Assembly (NCBI RefSeq): GCF_000425705.1
Contig: NZ_AUDY01000008.1
Coordinates: 62,001 to 126,000 of the forward strand
Direction of reading: 5' to 3'
Source of the DNA: Halobacillus kuroshimensis DSM 18393
GTDB taxonomy: Bacteria > Bacillota > Bacilli > Bacillales > Halobacillaceae
DNA length: 64,000 nucleotides
Position numbers and translations under genes: made by a program. Under the pieces are notes generated by a model. It made no database searches, was not told the DNA's origin, and saw only the letters and a list, made by a program, of their open reading frames with translations. This document shows positions 32,504-45,243 of this stretch, piece by piece. Every line of letters starts with the position of its first letter. Position 1 is the first letter of the stretch.

Positions 32504-33148
32504 GCTTTTCACCACCTTTTTTTCTGCTATATCACAAACTATGTAGAAAAGGGGGAGGAGGGCAGGGCGTATGCCCGGGCCAGCCGGGTTAAAGGCTTCC
32601 TGCCCTTCCGATGGTCAGATTCATAATCGCAGACAGACGAAATGAAAAGTGAAAAATATCCATACAAACCAAGCAGAAGAAGGTTGGAAACCGTCAGAAG
32701 GAACGGGTCCACCTTTTTTCTTTTTTGTGAAGAAAAATCAGAGCGATCCGACAATAAGTGATTAGGAAAAGAAACGCGGGGGCTGTCCCACCGGCGGTCC
32801 CGTATTAGGAATTGGATGATCATTCCTGATCCGGGACCGCAAGTCAACTCACCGGTGAGAACCGGAAGATCGATAGAATCCATCATAATAATACAGGAAA
32901 AAGGGCTCGGCAATTACAAGTGATCGAAAACGGTTTTGATCGACATGAGTATAGTTGTGCCGCTCCTTTTTTGACAATGAGAAAGAAGGGTTCTCTCTAA
33001 TTGAACGTTTATTCATTCCAGGAATTCATCTCCCGGCAAAATGACATACATCCATCGTTTACTTTTCTTTTTTCTCTTTTAAAGCCCGTCATGGAGATAA
33101 AAAAGAAAAAAAGAAAGTCTTTCCAAACGGAAAAAGTCAACCGTCCCA
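32504..33148. other. Long non-coding interval
   Basis: About 650 bases with no convincing gene. The only open frame (32539-32913, minus) has no ribosome binding site and non-protein-like composition. It contains the strong inverted repeat listed at 32794-32840 and several A/T-rich, frequently homopolymeric stretches near 33070-33120. Confidence 0.5.
32794..32840. repeat. Strong unexplained inverted repeat
   Basis: GCGGTCCCG (32794-32802) pairs perfectly with CGGGACCGC (32832-32840), and the adjoining TATTAGGAAT/ATTCCTGATC extend the stem to about 19 pairs with one mismatch and one wobble, around a 9-base loop. No T run follows, so it is not a simple terminator. Confidence 0.75.
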
Positions 33149-33152
33149 ACGG

Positions 33153-33166
33153 TGTAAGCGCTTCAC
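33153..33166 (+). promoter_or_regulatory. Probable CcpA (cre) site of the ilv-leu promoter
   Basis: TGTAAGCGCTTCAC contains the palindromic cre core TGTAAGCGCTT. Its centre is about 90 bases before the predicted transcription start; in B. subtilis a cre centred near -82 activates the ilvB operon through CcpA. Similar spacing supports activation here. Confidence 0.5.
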
Positions 33167-33213
33167 GAATTCATTGAATAATTGGAGTGTTCAGAAAATT
33201 TACTGAAAAGCTG

Positions 33214-33242
33214 TTGACCTTCTGTGAAAATCCGTTTAGAGT
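33214..33242 (+). promoter_or_regulatory. SigA promoter of ilvE and the ilv-leu operon
   Basis: TTGACC (33214-33219), 17-base spacer and TAGAGT (33237-33242). Transcription should start near 33249, leaving a leader of about 165 bases before ilvE. Confidence 0.55.
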
Positions 33243-33308
33243 AGTCCTCAATCAACCACATCGATTACACCCAATCGTCCGGTTGGTTCATGTGGAAGCC
33301 CTGAACTT

Positions 33309-33361
33309 GGACCCTGTATAAGTGGAATACTCACCTTCTATAGAGGGTCCATATTTTCTTT
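33309..33361 (+). promoter_or_regulatory. Terminator-like hairpin in the ilvE leader (possible attenuator)
   Basis: GGACCCT (33309-33315) pairs with AGGGTCC (33344-33350), with further pairing inward (TATA..AAG with CTT..TATA), followed by ATATTTTCTTT. It lies between the promoter and ilvE, so transcripts must pass it. An alternative pairing AATCAACC/GGTTGGTT exists upstream (about 33250-33288). No T-box sequence is present in this leader. Confidence 0.45.
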
Positions 33362-33414
33362 ATCATTCTTTAACTATTTTACACATTAAATAATAAAAGA
33401 AAGGAGTGCTGAGG

Positions 33415-34317
33415 ATGAGCAGCCAATGGATTTATATGAGCGGCGAGTACGTGAAGAAAGAAGAGGCCGTCGTTTCTGTCTATGATCATGGTTTCTTATA
33501 TGGAGATGGGGTGTTCGAAGGCATTCGCGTTTATGAAGGCAACATTTTCAAGCTCGATGAGCATTTAAACCGCCTTTATGATTCAGCGAAATCGATCATG
33601 CTCCAAATTCCATATGAAAAGGAGGAGCTTGAGGAAATTATCGCAGAGACGGTCCGCCGCAACCAGCTGGAAACGGCATATATCCGGGTTGTCGTTTCAA
33701 GAGGATCAGGCAATCTTGGTCTGGACCCATCCAGCTGTGCAAATCCGCGCCTGGTTGTCATTGCTGAAGCACTCGCTTTATTTCCAAAAGAACTTTACGA
33801 GCGGGGAGTCCGGCTTGCATCTGTCTCCAGCAGAAGAAACCGGCCGGATGTCCTTCCACCGCAGGTGAAATCTTTAAACTACTTAAATAACATTCTTGTA
33901 AAAATGGAAGCCAATCAGGCGGGCGTGGATGAAGCGCTCATGCTGAATGACCAGGGGTATGTAACGGAAGGTTCCGCCGACAACATTTTTATTGTTAAGA
34001 ACGGGACCATCTTTACACCACCAACCTATCTAGGTGCCCTTGAAGGAATTACAAGAAACGCCATCATGGATCTCGCAGAAGCGAAAGGCTATACCGTCAA
34101 GGAACAGCCATTTACACGGCACGATGTGTATGTTGCAGATGAAGTTTTCCTCACTGGAACCGCTGCAGAAGTCATCGCCGTCGTTGAAGTTGATCAGAGG
34201 CAGGTAGGAAATGGGAAACCGGGTGTTGTGACCAACCATCTCTTGTCTGAGTTCAGACAGGTAACAACAACAGATGGTTACAAGGTATACGGCAAGGATC
34301 AGGCGCACGTAAGCTGA
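33415..34317 (+). CDS. ilvE: Branched-chain amino acid aminotransferase
   Basis: A 300-residue fold-type IV PLP aminotransferase that performs the last step of Ile, Val and Leu synthesis and the first step of their breakdown. Features: YDHGFLYGDGVFEGIRVYEG, PLP lysine K152 in VKSLNYLNNI, and the TEGSADNIFIV and FLTGTAAEV phosphate-binding segments. The ATG at 33415 follows AAGGAG by 8 bases. It leads the ilv-leu cluster but is separated from ilvB by a T-box leader, so it can be expressed without the downstream genes. It could also aminate 2-oxoisovalerate from the predicted pantothenate route. Confidence 0.95.
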   Translation: MSSQWIYMSGEYVKKEEAVVSVYDHGFLYGDGVFEGIRVYEGNIFKLDEHLNRLYDSAKSIMLQIPYEKEELEEIIAETVRRNQLETAYIRVVVSRGSGNLGLDPSSCANPRLVVIAEALALFPKELYERGVRLASVSSRRNRPDVLPPQVKSLNYLNNILVKMEANQAGVDEALMLNDQGYVTEGSADNIFIVKNGTIFTPPTYLGALEGITRNAIMDLAEAKGYTVKEQPFTRHDVYVADEVFLTGTAAEVIAVVEVDQRQVGNGKPGVVTNHLLSEFRQVTTTDGYKVYGKDQAHVS

Positions 34318-34384
34318 TTAGACGCATTTTGACAACTGAATCAACGTAAAACAATGAGAGGAAAAAGGGATAAGGCCTTGTATT

Positions 34385-34662
34385 CACAGAGAGCCGGGGT
34401 TGCTGGAAGCCCGGAAATACATCTTATTCTGACATCATCCTTGAGTGTCCCCGCTGAACGGTATGCTTAGTAGGCCGGACCAGGTGTATCACTGCACCTG
34501 TTATCAAAAGGAGTTATGACGACTCCATGAGGTGAAGCTTTTGAGAGCTTCATGAACGAGGGTGGTACCGTGGAAGTAAAGAGAGACCTTTTCACCCCTC
34601 ACGTTCCTGCATCATTCTGGTGGTGCATGAGAACTTGAGGAGGAGAAGGTCTCTTTTTTATT
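34385..34662 (+). promoter_or_regulatory. T-box riboswitch, probable isoleucine specifier
   Basis: The leader between ilvE and ilvB holds the conserved T-box sequence AGGGTGGTACCG (34559-34570), the stem I elements AGAGAGCC..GGTTGCTGGAAGCC (about 34388-34413), and the specifier region GACATCATCCTTGAGT (34431-34446), in which ATC (34434-34436, isoleucine) sits in the codon position by comparison with other T-boxes. The terminator stem is GAGACCTT (34583-34590)/AAGGTCTC (34646-34653) plus six Ts. Uncharged tRNA would stabilise the antiterminator and allow ilvB onward to be transcribed. A -35-like TTGACA at 34329 has no clear -10. Confidence 0.92.
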
Positions 34663-34732
34663 CGACAAAGAGCAGGTGGAACAGCGGAAAATCCGCTTTA
34701 TTCTTCACAATTACTGCAGGAGGGATGAAAAA

Positions 34733-36448
34733 ATGAAAGCACAGGCAAGTGCGGAACAAAAGACCGCAGTGAAAACAGGGGCCGATTTACTTGTAGAAGC
34801 ATTGATTGGCCAGAGTGTTGATACGTTGTTCGGTTATCCAGGAGGAGCTGTGCTGCCGATCTACGATGCCATTTACCGGGCGGAAGGCAGCTTTGACCAC
34901 GTGCTTCCAAGGCATGAACAAGGAGCCATCCATGCAGCTGAAGGCTATGCCCGTGTTTCCGGCCGTGCTGGAGTTGTTATCGGCACATCAGGACCAGGGG
35001 CAACGAACCTTGTGACCGGTATTGCCGATGCCATGATGGATTCGATCCCACTCGTGATCTTCACCGGACAGGTGGCGAAAGGGGTCATTGGTACAGATGC
35101 ATTCCAGGAATCGGACATCATGGGAATCACTACACCCATCACGAAGCATAACTATCAAGTTCAGAATATTGAAGATCTTCCGAGAATTGTGAATGAAGCT
35201 TTCCACATTGCCACGACCGGACGACCGGGCCCTGTCGTCGTGGATATTCCGAAAGACATCAGTTCAACCGTCTTTGAAAAAGACCTCAACAAGGAGTTTC
35301 ATCTTCCAGGATATCAGCCGACGACGAAACCGAATCCTATGCAGATCAATAAGCTGCATGAGGCCCTTCTTGCAGCTAAAAAGCCTGTCGTTCTGGCCGG
35401 ATCCGGCGTTATCCATGCCAAGGCTTCTGAAGAACTGAGGACGTTTGTAAGAAATTACGAGCTTCCGGTCACCTCTACTCTTCTGGGTCTGGGAAGTTAC
35501 CCCGGAAGTGACCGTCTCTCCCTTGGCATGGCCGGGATGCACGGGACCTATGCAGCAAATATGGCCCTGTACGAATGCGATCTGCTCATCAACTTCGGCT
35601 CGCGGTTTGATGACAGATTGACAGGCAATTTGAAGCATTTTGCACCACATGCCAAAGTGGCGCATATCGATATCGACCCTGCAGAAATCGGAAAAAACGT
35701 GGAAACCCATATCCCAATCGTATCAGATGCGAAAGCGGCTCTTACATCATTGAATGAAAAAGCCGTCCAGAACCTGGATCACCAGGACTGGATGATGAAA
35801 GCAGAAAAGAACAAACAGGATTTCCCTTTGTGGCATGACCAGCCGGATGCAGATATCGTCCCCCAGTGGCTTCTCCAGAAAGTCTATGAATATACGAAAG
35901 GGGAAGCAGTTGTAACGACAGATGTCGGCCAGCATCAAATGTGGGCGGCCCAGTATTACCAGTTTGATCAGCCGAACCGCTGGGTCACTTCAGGAGGTCT
36001 TGGGACGATGGGGTACGGTTTTCCAGCTGCGATTGGTGCTCAGCTGGCAGATCGGAAATCCACCTGTGTGGCGGTCGTCGGCGATGGCGGTTTCCAAATG
36101 ACGCTGCAGGAACTGTCCGTTCTCCAGGAGCGGCGGCTTCCAGTCAAAGTTCTTATCGTCAACAATCAGGCGCTCGGAATGGTAAGGCAGTGGCAGGAGA
36201 AGTTTTACAGCGGACGCTACTCCGAGTCGATCATGGATGTCCAGCCTGATTTTGTGAAGCTGGCGGAGAGCTACCAAGTACCTGGATATAAAATTGAAAC
36301 CCAGGGACAGCTGGAGGATGTACTTCCTGAAATTCTGAGCAATGATCAGCCGGCCCTTATCGACTGCCGGGTTCTACAGAAAGAGAACGTCTATCCAATG
36401 ATTGCACCAGGAAAAGGAATCCACGAGATGATTGGGGTGAAACGATGA
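34733..36448 (+). CDS. ilvB: Acetolactate synthase, catalytic (large) subunit
   Basis: A 571-residue thiamine-diphosphate enzyme condensing pyruvate with pyruvate or 2-oxobutyrate, first common step of branched-chain amino acid synthesis. Features: [31 protein letters not shown] with the catalytic glutamate in [15 protein letters not shown], and the ThDP/Mg motif [34 protein letters not shown]. Start at 34733 (AGGAGGG, 8-base gap) rather than the longer frame. Its stop overlaps ilvN by 4 bases. Controlled by the upstream T-box. Confidence 0.97.
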   Translation: MKAQASAEQKTAVKTGADLLVEALIGQSVDTLFGYPGGAVLPIYDAIYRAEGSFDHVLPRHEQGAIHAAEGYARVSGRAGVVIGTSGPGATNLVTGIADAMMDSIPLVIFTGQVAKGVIGTDAFQESDIMGITTPITKHNYQVQNIEDLPRIVNEAFHIATTGRPGPVVVDIPKDISSTVFEKDLNKEFHLPGYQPTTKPNPMQINKLHEALLAAKKPVVLAGSGVIHAKASEELRTFVRNYELPVTSTLLGLGSYPGSDRLSLGMAGMHGTYAANMALYECDLLINFGSRFDDRLTGNLKHFAPHAKVAHIDIDPAEIGKNVETHIPIVSDAKAALTSLNEKAVQNLDHQDWMMKAEKNKQDFPLWHDQPDADIVPQWLLQKVYEYTKGEAVVTTDVGQHQMWAAQYYQFDQPNRWVTSGGLGTMGYGFPAAIGAQLADRKSTCVAVVGDGGFQMTLQELSVLQERRLPVKVLIVNNQALGMVRQWQEKFYSGRYSESIMDVQPDFVKLAESYQVPGYKIETQGQLEDVLPEILSNDQPALIDCRVLQKENVYPMIAPGKGIHEMIGVKR

Positions 36449-36966
36449 AACGCATCGTGACAGCAACGGTTCATAACCGGAGCGGTGTCCTGAACCGGGT
36501 CACCGGTCTCCTCGCTAAACGACAGTTCAATATTGAAAGCATATCTGTCGGCCGCACAGAAACCGAAGGAGTATCCAAAATGACCTTCGTCGTCGAGGTG
36601 GAGGATGAGAGGAAGCTGGAGCAGCTGACGAAACAGCTGAACAAACAAATCGATGTCCTGAAGGTTTCGGACATCACGGACAAAGCCATCGTAGCAAGAG
36701 AACTGGCGATGGTGAAGGTCATCAGCAACCCTCAGATCCGCAATGAAATCCAAAGCATTATTGAGCCATTCCGGGCGTCGATCATTGATGTGAGCAAGGA
36801 AAGTGTCACGGTTCAGGTGACTGGTAAATCCGACAAGGTTGATGCTCTCATCGATCTGCTCCGCCCTTATGGAATAAAAGAATCAGCAAGAACCGGGCTG
36901 ACCGCCTTTACGCGCGGCCACCAGCCCCAGGTAGCAGAATTCAAATCTTACTCCCTATTAAAATGA
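36445..36966 (+). CDS. ilvN: Acetolactate synthase, regulatory (small) subunit
   Basis: A 173-residue ACT-domain subunit (N-terminal [29 protein letters not shown] is the valine-binding ACT motif) with a C-terminal domain ending FTRGHQP. It activates IlvB and gives valine feedback inhibition. It overlaps ilvB by ATGA, implying translational coupling, and precedes ilvC by 18 bases. Confidence 0.96.
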   Translation: MKRIVTATVHNRSGVLNRVTGLLAKRQFNIESISVGRTETEGVSKMTFVVEVEDERKLEQLTKQLNKQIDVLKVSDITDKAIVARELAMVKVISNPQIRNEIQSIIEPFRASIIDVSKESVTVQVTGKSDKVDALIDLLRPYGIKESARTGLTAFTRGHQPQVAEFKSYSLLK

Positions 36967-36981
36967 TGAAAGGATGGATGA

Positions 36982-39550
<2,569 letters not shown>

Positions 39551-39565
39551 CAAAGGGGGATGTAC

Positions 39566-40672
39566 ATGGAGAAACATATAGTTTTACTGCCGGGCGACGG
39601 CATCGGTCCGGAAGTAACGAAAGCAGCCAGACAGGTGCTGCAGGCGGTCGCCGACCGTTACCAGCATACCTTTAAATTTGAAAGTCATGACATTGGCGGA
39701 GCAGCCATCGACCAGCACGGGACACCGCTCCCGGATGATACGGTCCAGGCGGCTAAAAAAGCCGACGCCATTTTCCTTGGAGCTGTCGGGGGTCCGAAAT
39801 GGGATCAGCTGCCCGGTCACATGAGGCCGGAAAAAGGGCTGCTGGGTATCCGCAAGCAGCTTGGATTGTTTGCCAATCTCCGTCCTGTCCAGGCATTTCA
39901 ACAGCTGCTCCATGCTTCCCCTTTGAAAAAGGAAGTCGTTGAAAACAGTGATCTGTTGATAGTCCGGGAGCTGACCGGGGGTTTATATTTCGGACAGCCG
40001 AGTGAGCGTCGCAATAACGGACAGGAAGTCGTGGATACGCTGGCTTATGAGCGCCATGAAATTGAAAGAATCGTCGATCAGGCGTTTCAAAGCGCCCGTG
40101 TCAGAAGAAAACACCTGACATCGGTAGATAAAGCCAATGTCCTGGAATCCAGCCGGATGTGGCGGGAAATCGTTGAAGAGAAAAAGGCGGATTATCCGGA
40201 CGTGACTGTCGAGCATATGCTCGTGGATGCCGCGGCGATGAAGCTTGTAACGAATCCATCGTATTTTGATGTGATAGTTACGGAAAACATGTTCGGCGAT
40301 ATTTTGAGCGACGAAGCCTCTGTCTTAACCGGTTCTCTAGGCATGCTTCCATCAGCAAGCCTGAACGAACAGAGTGTCGGCCTTTACGAACCTGTCCACG
40401 GTTCGGCTCCGGACATTGCCGGACAGAATAAAGCCAATCCAATTGCAAGTATTCTCTCCACTGCCATGATGCTGAAGCACTCCTTCGGTATGGAAGAGGA
40501 AGCCGAACAAGTGCAAACAGCAGTGACCGGCGTACTGCAGGAAGGGTACCACACCGCAGACATCGATTTGAAAAACGGTGTAAAGGTCAGCGGAAGTGAA
40601 CTGGCAGCTAAAATCGTTGACCAGATCAGTACGAGTGATGCAACAGAAAACATTATGCGCTGCTATGTATGA
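39566..40672 (+). CDS. leuB: 3-Isopropylmalate dehydrogenase
   Basis: A 368-residue beta-decarboxylating dehydrogenase ([37 protein letters not shown] [39 protein letters not shown]). Third step of leucine synthesis. AAGGGGGA precedes two close ATGs; 39566 gives the better gap. It is the classical paralogue of the D-malate-type enzyme at 59784, which lacks the LeuB-specific [10 protein letters not shown] segment. Confidence 0.96.
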   Translation: MEKHIVLLPGDGIGPEVTKAARQVLQAVADRYQHTFKFESHDIGGAAIDQHGTPLPDDTVQAAKKADAIFLGAVGGPKWDQLPGHMRPEKGLLGIRKQLGLFANLRPVQAFQQLLHASPLKKEVVENSDLLIVRELTGGLYFGQPSERRNNGQEVVDTLAYERHEIERIVDQAFQSARVRRKHLTSVDKANVLESSRMWREIVEEKKADYPDVTVEHMLVDAAAMKLVTNPSYFDVIVTENMFGDILSDEASVLTGSLGMLPSASLNEQSVGLYEPVHGSAPDIAGQNKANPIASILSTAMMLKHSFGMEEEAEQVQTAVTGVLQEGYHTADIDLKNGVKVSGSELAAKIVDQISTSDATENIMRCYV

Positions 40673-40707
40673 GCGGTACAACAGAGAAAAGAAGGGAGCG
40701 GAACGGA

Positions 40708-42120
40708 ATGAGTCAACCAAAAACCATTGTTGAAAAAATTTGGGATCAGCATGTCGTCCACGAAGAAGAAGGGAAGCCGAATCTTCTCTACATCGACCTG
40801 CATCTGGTTCATGAAGTGACCTCTCCCCAGGCGTTTGAAGGGCTCCGCATGAGCGGAAGGAAAGTGAGGCGGCCGGATCGTACGTTTGCTACGATGGATC
40901 ACAACGTGCCGACCATCCACCGCAATGTCATCAAGGATGAAGTTTCCAAGAAACAGATGGAAACACTCGAGACAAATTGTAAGGAATTTGGAGTGCGGCT
41001 GGCGGATATCAACCACCCGGACCAGGGCATTGTCCATGTCATCGGTCCGGAGCTTGGGTTAACCCAGCCGGGAAAAACAATCGTCTGTGGAGATAGTCAT
41101 ACCTCTACACACGGGGCTTTTGGCGCCCTCGCATTTGGAATCGGCACGAGTGAAGTGGAGCACGTGCTGGCCACTCAATCTCTCTGGCAGGCCAAGCCGA
41201 AAACCCTTCAGGTTCATGTGGAGGGAGTTTTGGGCACAGGAGTGACAGCCAAGGACTTGATTCTGGCGATCATCGGTCGATATGGCGTCCGTTTCGGTAC
41301 CGGCCATGTCATTGAATACACGGGCGAAGCGGTCCGTAATCTGACGATGGAAGAACGAATGACGGTCTGTAACATGTCAATTGAAGCGGGCGCACGTGCC
41401 GGTTTGATTTCACCGGATGAGACCACAGTCGAGTATCTCCGCGGGAAGCGTTACGTACCTGAGGGAGAAGATTTTGAAGAAGTCAAGGAGCAGTGGCTGT
41501 CACTGGCATCGGATGAAGGGGCAGAATACGACCAGACCCTTACCATCCATGCTGATGAAATTGAGCCCCAGGTTACATGGGGGACCAACCCTTCTCAGTG
41601 TGTTCCTGTCGGCGGCCGTGTCCCCGATCCGGAGCAGGTGGAGGATGACCGTGACGGCATTGAGCGGGCAATCGATTATATGGGCCTTGAGGCGAATCAG
41701 GCAATCGAATCCATACCTGTTGAACACGTGTTTATCGGATCTTGTACAAACTCCCGTTTGAGCGATCTTCGCCGGGCGGCTGAAATCGTCCGTGGCGGCC
41801 GTGTCCACGAAGGGGTCAGGGCTCTTGTTGTCCCTGGCTCCAAATCAGTAAAGGATGCAGCAGAAGCCGAAGGCCTGGACACCATATTCCTCACTGCCGG
41901 ATTTGAATGGCGCGATGCCGGCTGCAGCATGTGTCTGGCGATGAACGATGATATCGTTCCACCGGGTGAGCGGTGTGCGTCAACATCGAACCGTAACTTT
42001 GAAGGCCGTCAGGGGAACGGGGCGCGTACCCATCTTGTCAGCCCGGAAATGGCAGCGGCAGCAGCTCTTGAAGGCCGTTTTGTAGACGTCAGAAAATATG
42101 CCAGTACGGTAGGAGGGTGA
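40708..42120 (+). CDS. leuC: 3-Isopropylmalate dehydratase, large subunit
   Basis: A 470-residue aconitase-family subunit. Cluster cysteines lie in [14 protein letters not shown] and [43 protein letters not shown] is the catalytic signature. GAAGGGAGCGG precedes the ATG at 40708. Four bases separate it from leuD. Confidence 0.97.
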   Translation: MSQPKTIVEKIWDQHVVHEEEGKPNLLYIDLHLVHEVTSPQAFEGLRMSGRKVRRPDRTFATMDHNVPTIHRNVIKDEVSKKQMETLETNCKEFGVRLADINHPDQGIVHVIGPELGLTQPGKTIVCGDSHTSTHGAFGALAFGIGTSEVEHVLATQSLWQAKPKTLQVHVEGVLGTGVTAKDLILAIIGRYGVRFGTGHVIEYTGEAVRNLTMEERMTVCNMSIEAGARAGLISPDETTVEYLRGKRYVPEGEDFEEVKEQWLSLASDEGAEYDQTLTIHADEIEPQVTWGTNPSQCVPVGGRVPDPEQVEDDRDGIERAIDYMGLEANQAIESIPVEHVFIGSCTNSRLSDLRRAAEIVRGGRVHEGVRALVVPGSKSVKDAAEAEGLDTIFLTAGFEWRDAGCSMCLAMNDDIVPPGERCASTSNRNFEGRQGNGARTHLVSPEMAAAAALEGRFVDVRKYASTVGG

Positions 42121-42124
42121 ACAG

Positions 42125-42730
42125 ATGGAACCACTAAAACAGCACAAAGGTCTGGTCTACCCATTGAATCGATCGAATGTCGATACCGATCAGATCATTC
42201 CAAAACAGTTTTTAAAACGGATTGAGCGTCAGGGATTTGGTCAGTTCCTCTTCTACAACTGGCGGTTTGATGATGACGGCTCTCCACGCGGGGACTTCTC
42301 CCTGAACAGTCCGAAGTATGATGGAGCCTCGGTTTTAGCAGGGGGAGAGAACTTCGGATGCGGGTCCTCCAGGGAACATGCCCCATGGGCGATCCAGGAT
42401 TATGGTTTCCGTGTCGTCATAGCTCCGAGTTTTGCTGATATCTTTTATAACAACTGCTTCAAAAACGGGATTCTTCCCATTCAACTGCCGAAGCCTGTTG
42501 TTGATCAGCTGATGGAAAAGGCGGAAGCGGAGGCTTATGAAGTGGCCGTGGATCTTGAGGCACAGACGATTGATGGCGGCGGTTTCGAAGTGGCATTCGA
42601 TATCCAGCCCTATCACAAAGAAATGCTTTTGAATGGCTGGGATGAAATTGCCGTTACGCTGACGTACGAAGACAAGATCGACCAATTTGAAGAAAAACAA
42701 AAAGGAGTGAAGACGTTGGGGATTTCTTAA
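42125..42730 (+). CDS. leuD: 3-Isopropylmalate dehydratase, small subunit
   Basis: A 201-residue swivel-domain subunit with NVDTDQIIPKQFLKR, GENFGCGSSREHAPWAIQDYGF and APSFADIFYNNCFKNGILPI. Works with LeuC to isomerise isopropylmalate. Length is normal. Its last codons contain AAAGGAG, the only Shine-Dalgarno-like sequence before ilvA. Confidence 0.97.
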   Translation: MEPLKQHKGLVYPLNRSNVDTDQIIPKQFLKRIERQGFGQFLFYNWRFDDDGSPRGDFSLNSPKYDGASVLAGGENFGCGSSREHAPWAIQDYGFRVVIAPSFADIFYNNCFKNGILPIQLPKPVVDQLMEKAEAEAYEVAVDLEAQTIDGGGFEVAFDIQPYHKEMLLNGWDEIAVTLTYEDKIDQFEEKQKGVKTLGIS

Positions 42731-42744
42731 CGCTGGCTAAAGTA

Positions 42745-43704
42745 ATGGATGCACAGGAACAGCTGCAGGAGGTTGTACACCGCACGCCGCTGCAGACGTC
42801 AAAAACCTTTGATGAACGGACAGGGCATCACGTCTATTTGAAGATGGAAAATCAACAGAAAACCGGTGCGTTTAAAGTCAGGGGAGCTTCCTATAAAGTT
42901 GCCTGCCTAACGGAAGAGGAAGCCGCCTGTGGAGTCATTGCCGCATCCGCAGGCAACCACGCCCAGGGGGTGGCGGTTGCTGCAGCGAAGCGGGGAATTA
43001 CGGCAAAAATCTTCATGCCGGAAGGAACACCACAGGCGAAGGTGGAAGCAACGGAAGGCTACGGGGCATCCGTCGTCCTTACCGGGGAATCCTTTCAAGA
43101 AGCTTATCAGGCAGCGCGGGTCGAACAGGAACGGTCCGGCGCGACTTTCCTTCATCCCTTTGATGATTATGAAGTCATGGCCGGTCAGGCTACGGTGGCT
43201 GTGGAAATGCTTCAGCAGCAGCCGGATCTTGAACGCCTTTTCGTACCAATCGGAGGAGGCGGGCTGATCAGCGGCGTCGCTTTTGCTGCGAAACAGCTGA
43301 AACCGGACATTACGGTGATCGGTGTTCAATCAGCTAAAGCACCATCCACCTATAATGCGCTTTATAAGAAAGGACCGGAAAAACTGACGTCTGTTTCCAC
43401 AATCGCAGACGGCATTGCCGTGAAAGAGCATGGAAGGTTAACGTATACGTGTATCCAGAAATACGTGGACCAGGTCATCACCGTGGAAGAACATGAAATC
43501 GCGCAGGCGATGCTTTTGCTGCTTGAACGGGAGAAAACCCTTGTAGAGGGGGCTGGTGCCACAGCGCTTGCCGGCCTTCTCCAAACATGCCACACATTTG
43601 AACAGCAGCAGTGCGGCGTTGTTTTGAGCGGCGGGAACATGGATCTCTCCCGGCTGCCACTGGTCCGAAAGCTGGCCAACCCAAAAAAGGTTGTCATCGC
43701 ATAA
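42745..43704 (+). CDS. ilvA: Threonine ammonia-lyase, short form without regulatory domain
   Basis: A 319-residue PLP enzyme deaminating threonine to 2-oxobutyrate for isoleucine synthesis. PLP lysine K44 in TGAFKVRGA, SAGNHAQGVA, and the glycine loop IGGGGLISGVA are present. It ends right after the catalytic domain (VVLSGGNMDLSRL), so the C-terminal ACT-like regulatory domain of biosynthetic IlvA (over 400 residues) is missing, as in TdcB-type enzymes. The ATG lacks a nearby ribosome binding site; the AAAGGAG in leuD is 38 bases away. Last gene of the operon, so biosynthetic use is likely. Confidence 0.9.
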   Translation: MDAQEQLQEVVHRTPLQTSKTFDERTGHHVYLKMENQQKTGAFKVRGASYKVACLTEEEAACGVIAASAGNHAQGVAVAAAKRGITAKIFMPEGTPQAKVEATEGYGASVVLTGESFQEAYQAARVEQERSGATFLHPFDDYEVMAGQATVAVEMLQQQPDLERLFVPIGGGGLISGVAFAAKQLKPDITVIGVQSAKAPSTYNALYKKGPEKLTSVSTIADGIAVKEHGRLTYTCIQKYVDQVITVEEHEIAQAMLLLLEREKTLVEGAGATALAGLLQTCHTFEQQQCGVVLSGGNMDLSRLPLVRKLANPKKVVIA

Positions 43705-43716
43705 GGTGACAGGATT

Positions 43717-43756
43717 AAACCAGAAGAAAACCGGCAGCGGTTTCTTCTGGTTTTTG
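43717..43756 (+). terminator. Terminator of the ilv-leu operon
   Basis: AAACCAGAAGAAA (43717-43729) pairs with TTTCTTCTGGTTT (43741-43753), then Ts. Confidence 0.92.
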
Positions 43757-43849
43757 TAGGTTGAATAAAGAAGCAAAGGCGGATGGTTCGTCTGAGAGGG
43801 GAGGGGATGGTACAATACTCGTGAATCTATTACATAAGAGGTGAAAATG

Positions 43850-45013
43850 ATGAATCAATTTTTACAATATAACCCGACTCGTCTGTACTTCGGCAAAGGC
43901 CAGATCGAGCAGATGGGCAAGGAAATCACTACAGGGTCGAAAGTGCTTGTCGTATATGGCGGCGGAAGCATTAAGCGGAACGGTGTGTACGATGAAGCTG
44001 TCGGCATGCTGAAATCTCTTGATTCCGACATTTATGAACTTTCCGGTGTGGAGCCCAACCCACGCTTAACGACGGTACAAAAAGGTGTGGAGATCTGTAA
44101 GCAGGAAGGGATTGATTTCCTACTGGCTGTCGGCGGAGGGAGTGTGATTGACTGTACAAAAGCAATCGCAGCTGGTGCACAGTACGATGGAGATGCCTGG
44201 GATCTCATTACCGGCAGCGCTCCTGTCGAAAAGGCGCTTCCGTTTGGTACCGTCCTTACGCTGGCCGCAACTGGTTCGGAGATGAATGCGGTATCTGTCA
44301 TCACAAACTGGGAGACAAGAGATAAACTTGGCTGGGGATCGTCGCACGTATTCCCGACGTTCTCGATTCTGGATCCTTCCTATACATTTTCTGTACCGGA
44401 ACACCAGACAGTGTACGGCATTGTCGATAGTATGTCTCACGCGTTGGAGCACTATTTCCACCGCACTCCGAATACACCAATGATCGACGGGTTTATCGAA
44501 TCGCTGCTTCGCACAGCTGTTGAATATGGACCTAAACTGATGGAAAACCAACAGTCCTATGAGTACCGCGAAACAATGATGTATATAAGTACGACAGCTT
44601 TCAATGGTACGCTGTCCAATGGAACCGATGGAGGCGACTGGGCGACACACCGCATCGAACATGCGCTCTCAGCAGTATATGATATTCCCCATGGCGGCGG
44701 TCTGGCCATCTTGTTCCCAAACTGGCTCGAGCACGTGCTCCAAGAAGATCCAAGCCGCGTGAAGCAGCTGGCCGTCAACGTCTTCGGTATCGACCCTGAA
44801 GGAAAAGGTGATACCCAGCTGGCTGAAGAAGGGGCGGGAGCCTTAAGGGAGTTCTGGAACTCCCTCGGCGCTCCATCCACTTTAAAAGATTACGATATTG
44901 ACGATCAAGACTTTGATTCCATCGTTGAGAAAACATTCATCAAGCCGGGGGTCGGCACGTATAAAGAACTGGACAAGGAAAGTGTCCGGGATATCCTGCG
45001 CCGTTCCCTGTAA
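43850..45013 (+). CDS. Iron-containing alcohol dehydrogenase (butanol dehydrogenase type)
   Basis: A 387-residue group III alcohol dehydrogenase like YugJ/YugK or BdhA. The NAD(P) motif [30 protein letters not shown] and the metal-binding histidines ([28 protein letters not shown]) are present. It would interconvert C2-C4 aldehydes and alcohols with NADPH. AGAGGTGA precedes ATGs at 43847 and 43850; the second is preferred. Stands alone with its own terminator. Confidence 0.88.
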   Translation: MNQFLQYNPTRLYFGKGQIEQMGKEITTGSKVLVVYGGGSIKRNGVYDEAVGMLKSLDSDIYELSGVEPNPRLTTVQKGVEICKQEGIDFLLAVGGGSVIDCTKAIAAGAQYDGDAWDLITGSAPVEKALPFGTVLTLAATGSEMNAVSVITNWETRDKLGWGSSHVFPTFSILDPSYTFSVPEHQTVYGIVDSMSHALEHYFHRTPNTPMIDGFIESLLRTAVEYGPKLMENQQSYEYRETMMYISTTAFNGTLSNGTDGGDWATHRIEHALSAVYDIPHGGGLAILFPNWLEHVLQEDPSRVKQLAVNVFGIDPEGKGDTQLAEEGAGALREFWNSLGAPSTLKDYDIDDQDFDSIVEKTFIKPGVGTYKELDKESVRDILRRSL

Positions 45014-45020
45014 AGTGAAA

Positions 45021-45059
45021 AGACCTGAGAGGATTGTAGTCCTCCCAGGTCTTTTTTTT
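45021..45059 (+). terminator. Terminator after the iron alcohol dehydrogenase gene
   Basis: AGACCTG (45021-45027) pairs with CAGGTCT (45046-45052), with inner AGGA/TCCT pairing, then a run of Ts. Confidence 0.85.
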
Positions 45060-45243
45060 AATAGAAAAATGAATTTTTGTAAGTATTTACCTCTTATTCA
45101 TAGATTAGTTAGAAAATTTACATGGGGGTTACATTTCAATTAAATCTATGTATTTTGTCTGGGTATTCAATGATTTCAAGATATAATTGTAAGCAATTGC
45201 AGAAAAATGTCGAAATTAATCAAATGAACAAGGAGACATTCGA

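Noticed and set aside
32539-32913. 124-codon open frame on the minus strand in the gap before ilvE
   Set aside because: It has no ribosome binding site, includes half of the long inverted repeat and does not read like a protein.
33286-33303. Leader peptide MWKP before ilvE
   Set aside because: It is four codons without a ribosome binding site and without branched-chain codons, so classical attenuation by translation is not supported.
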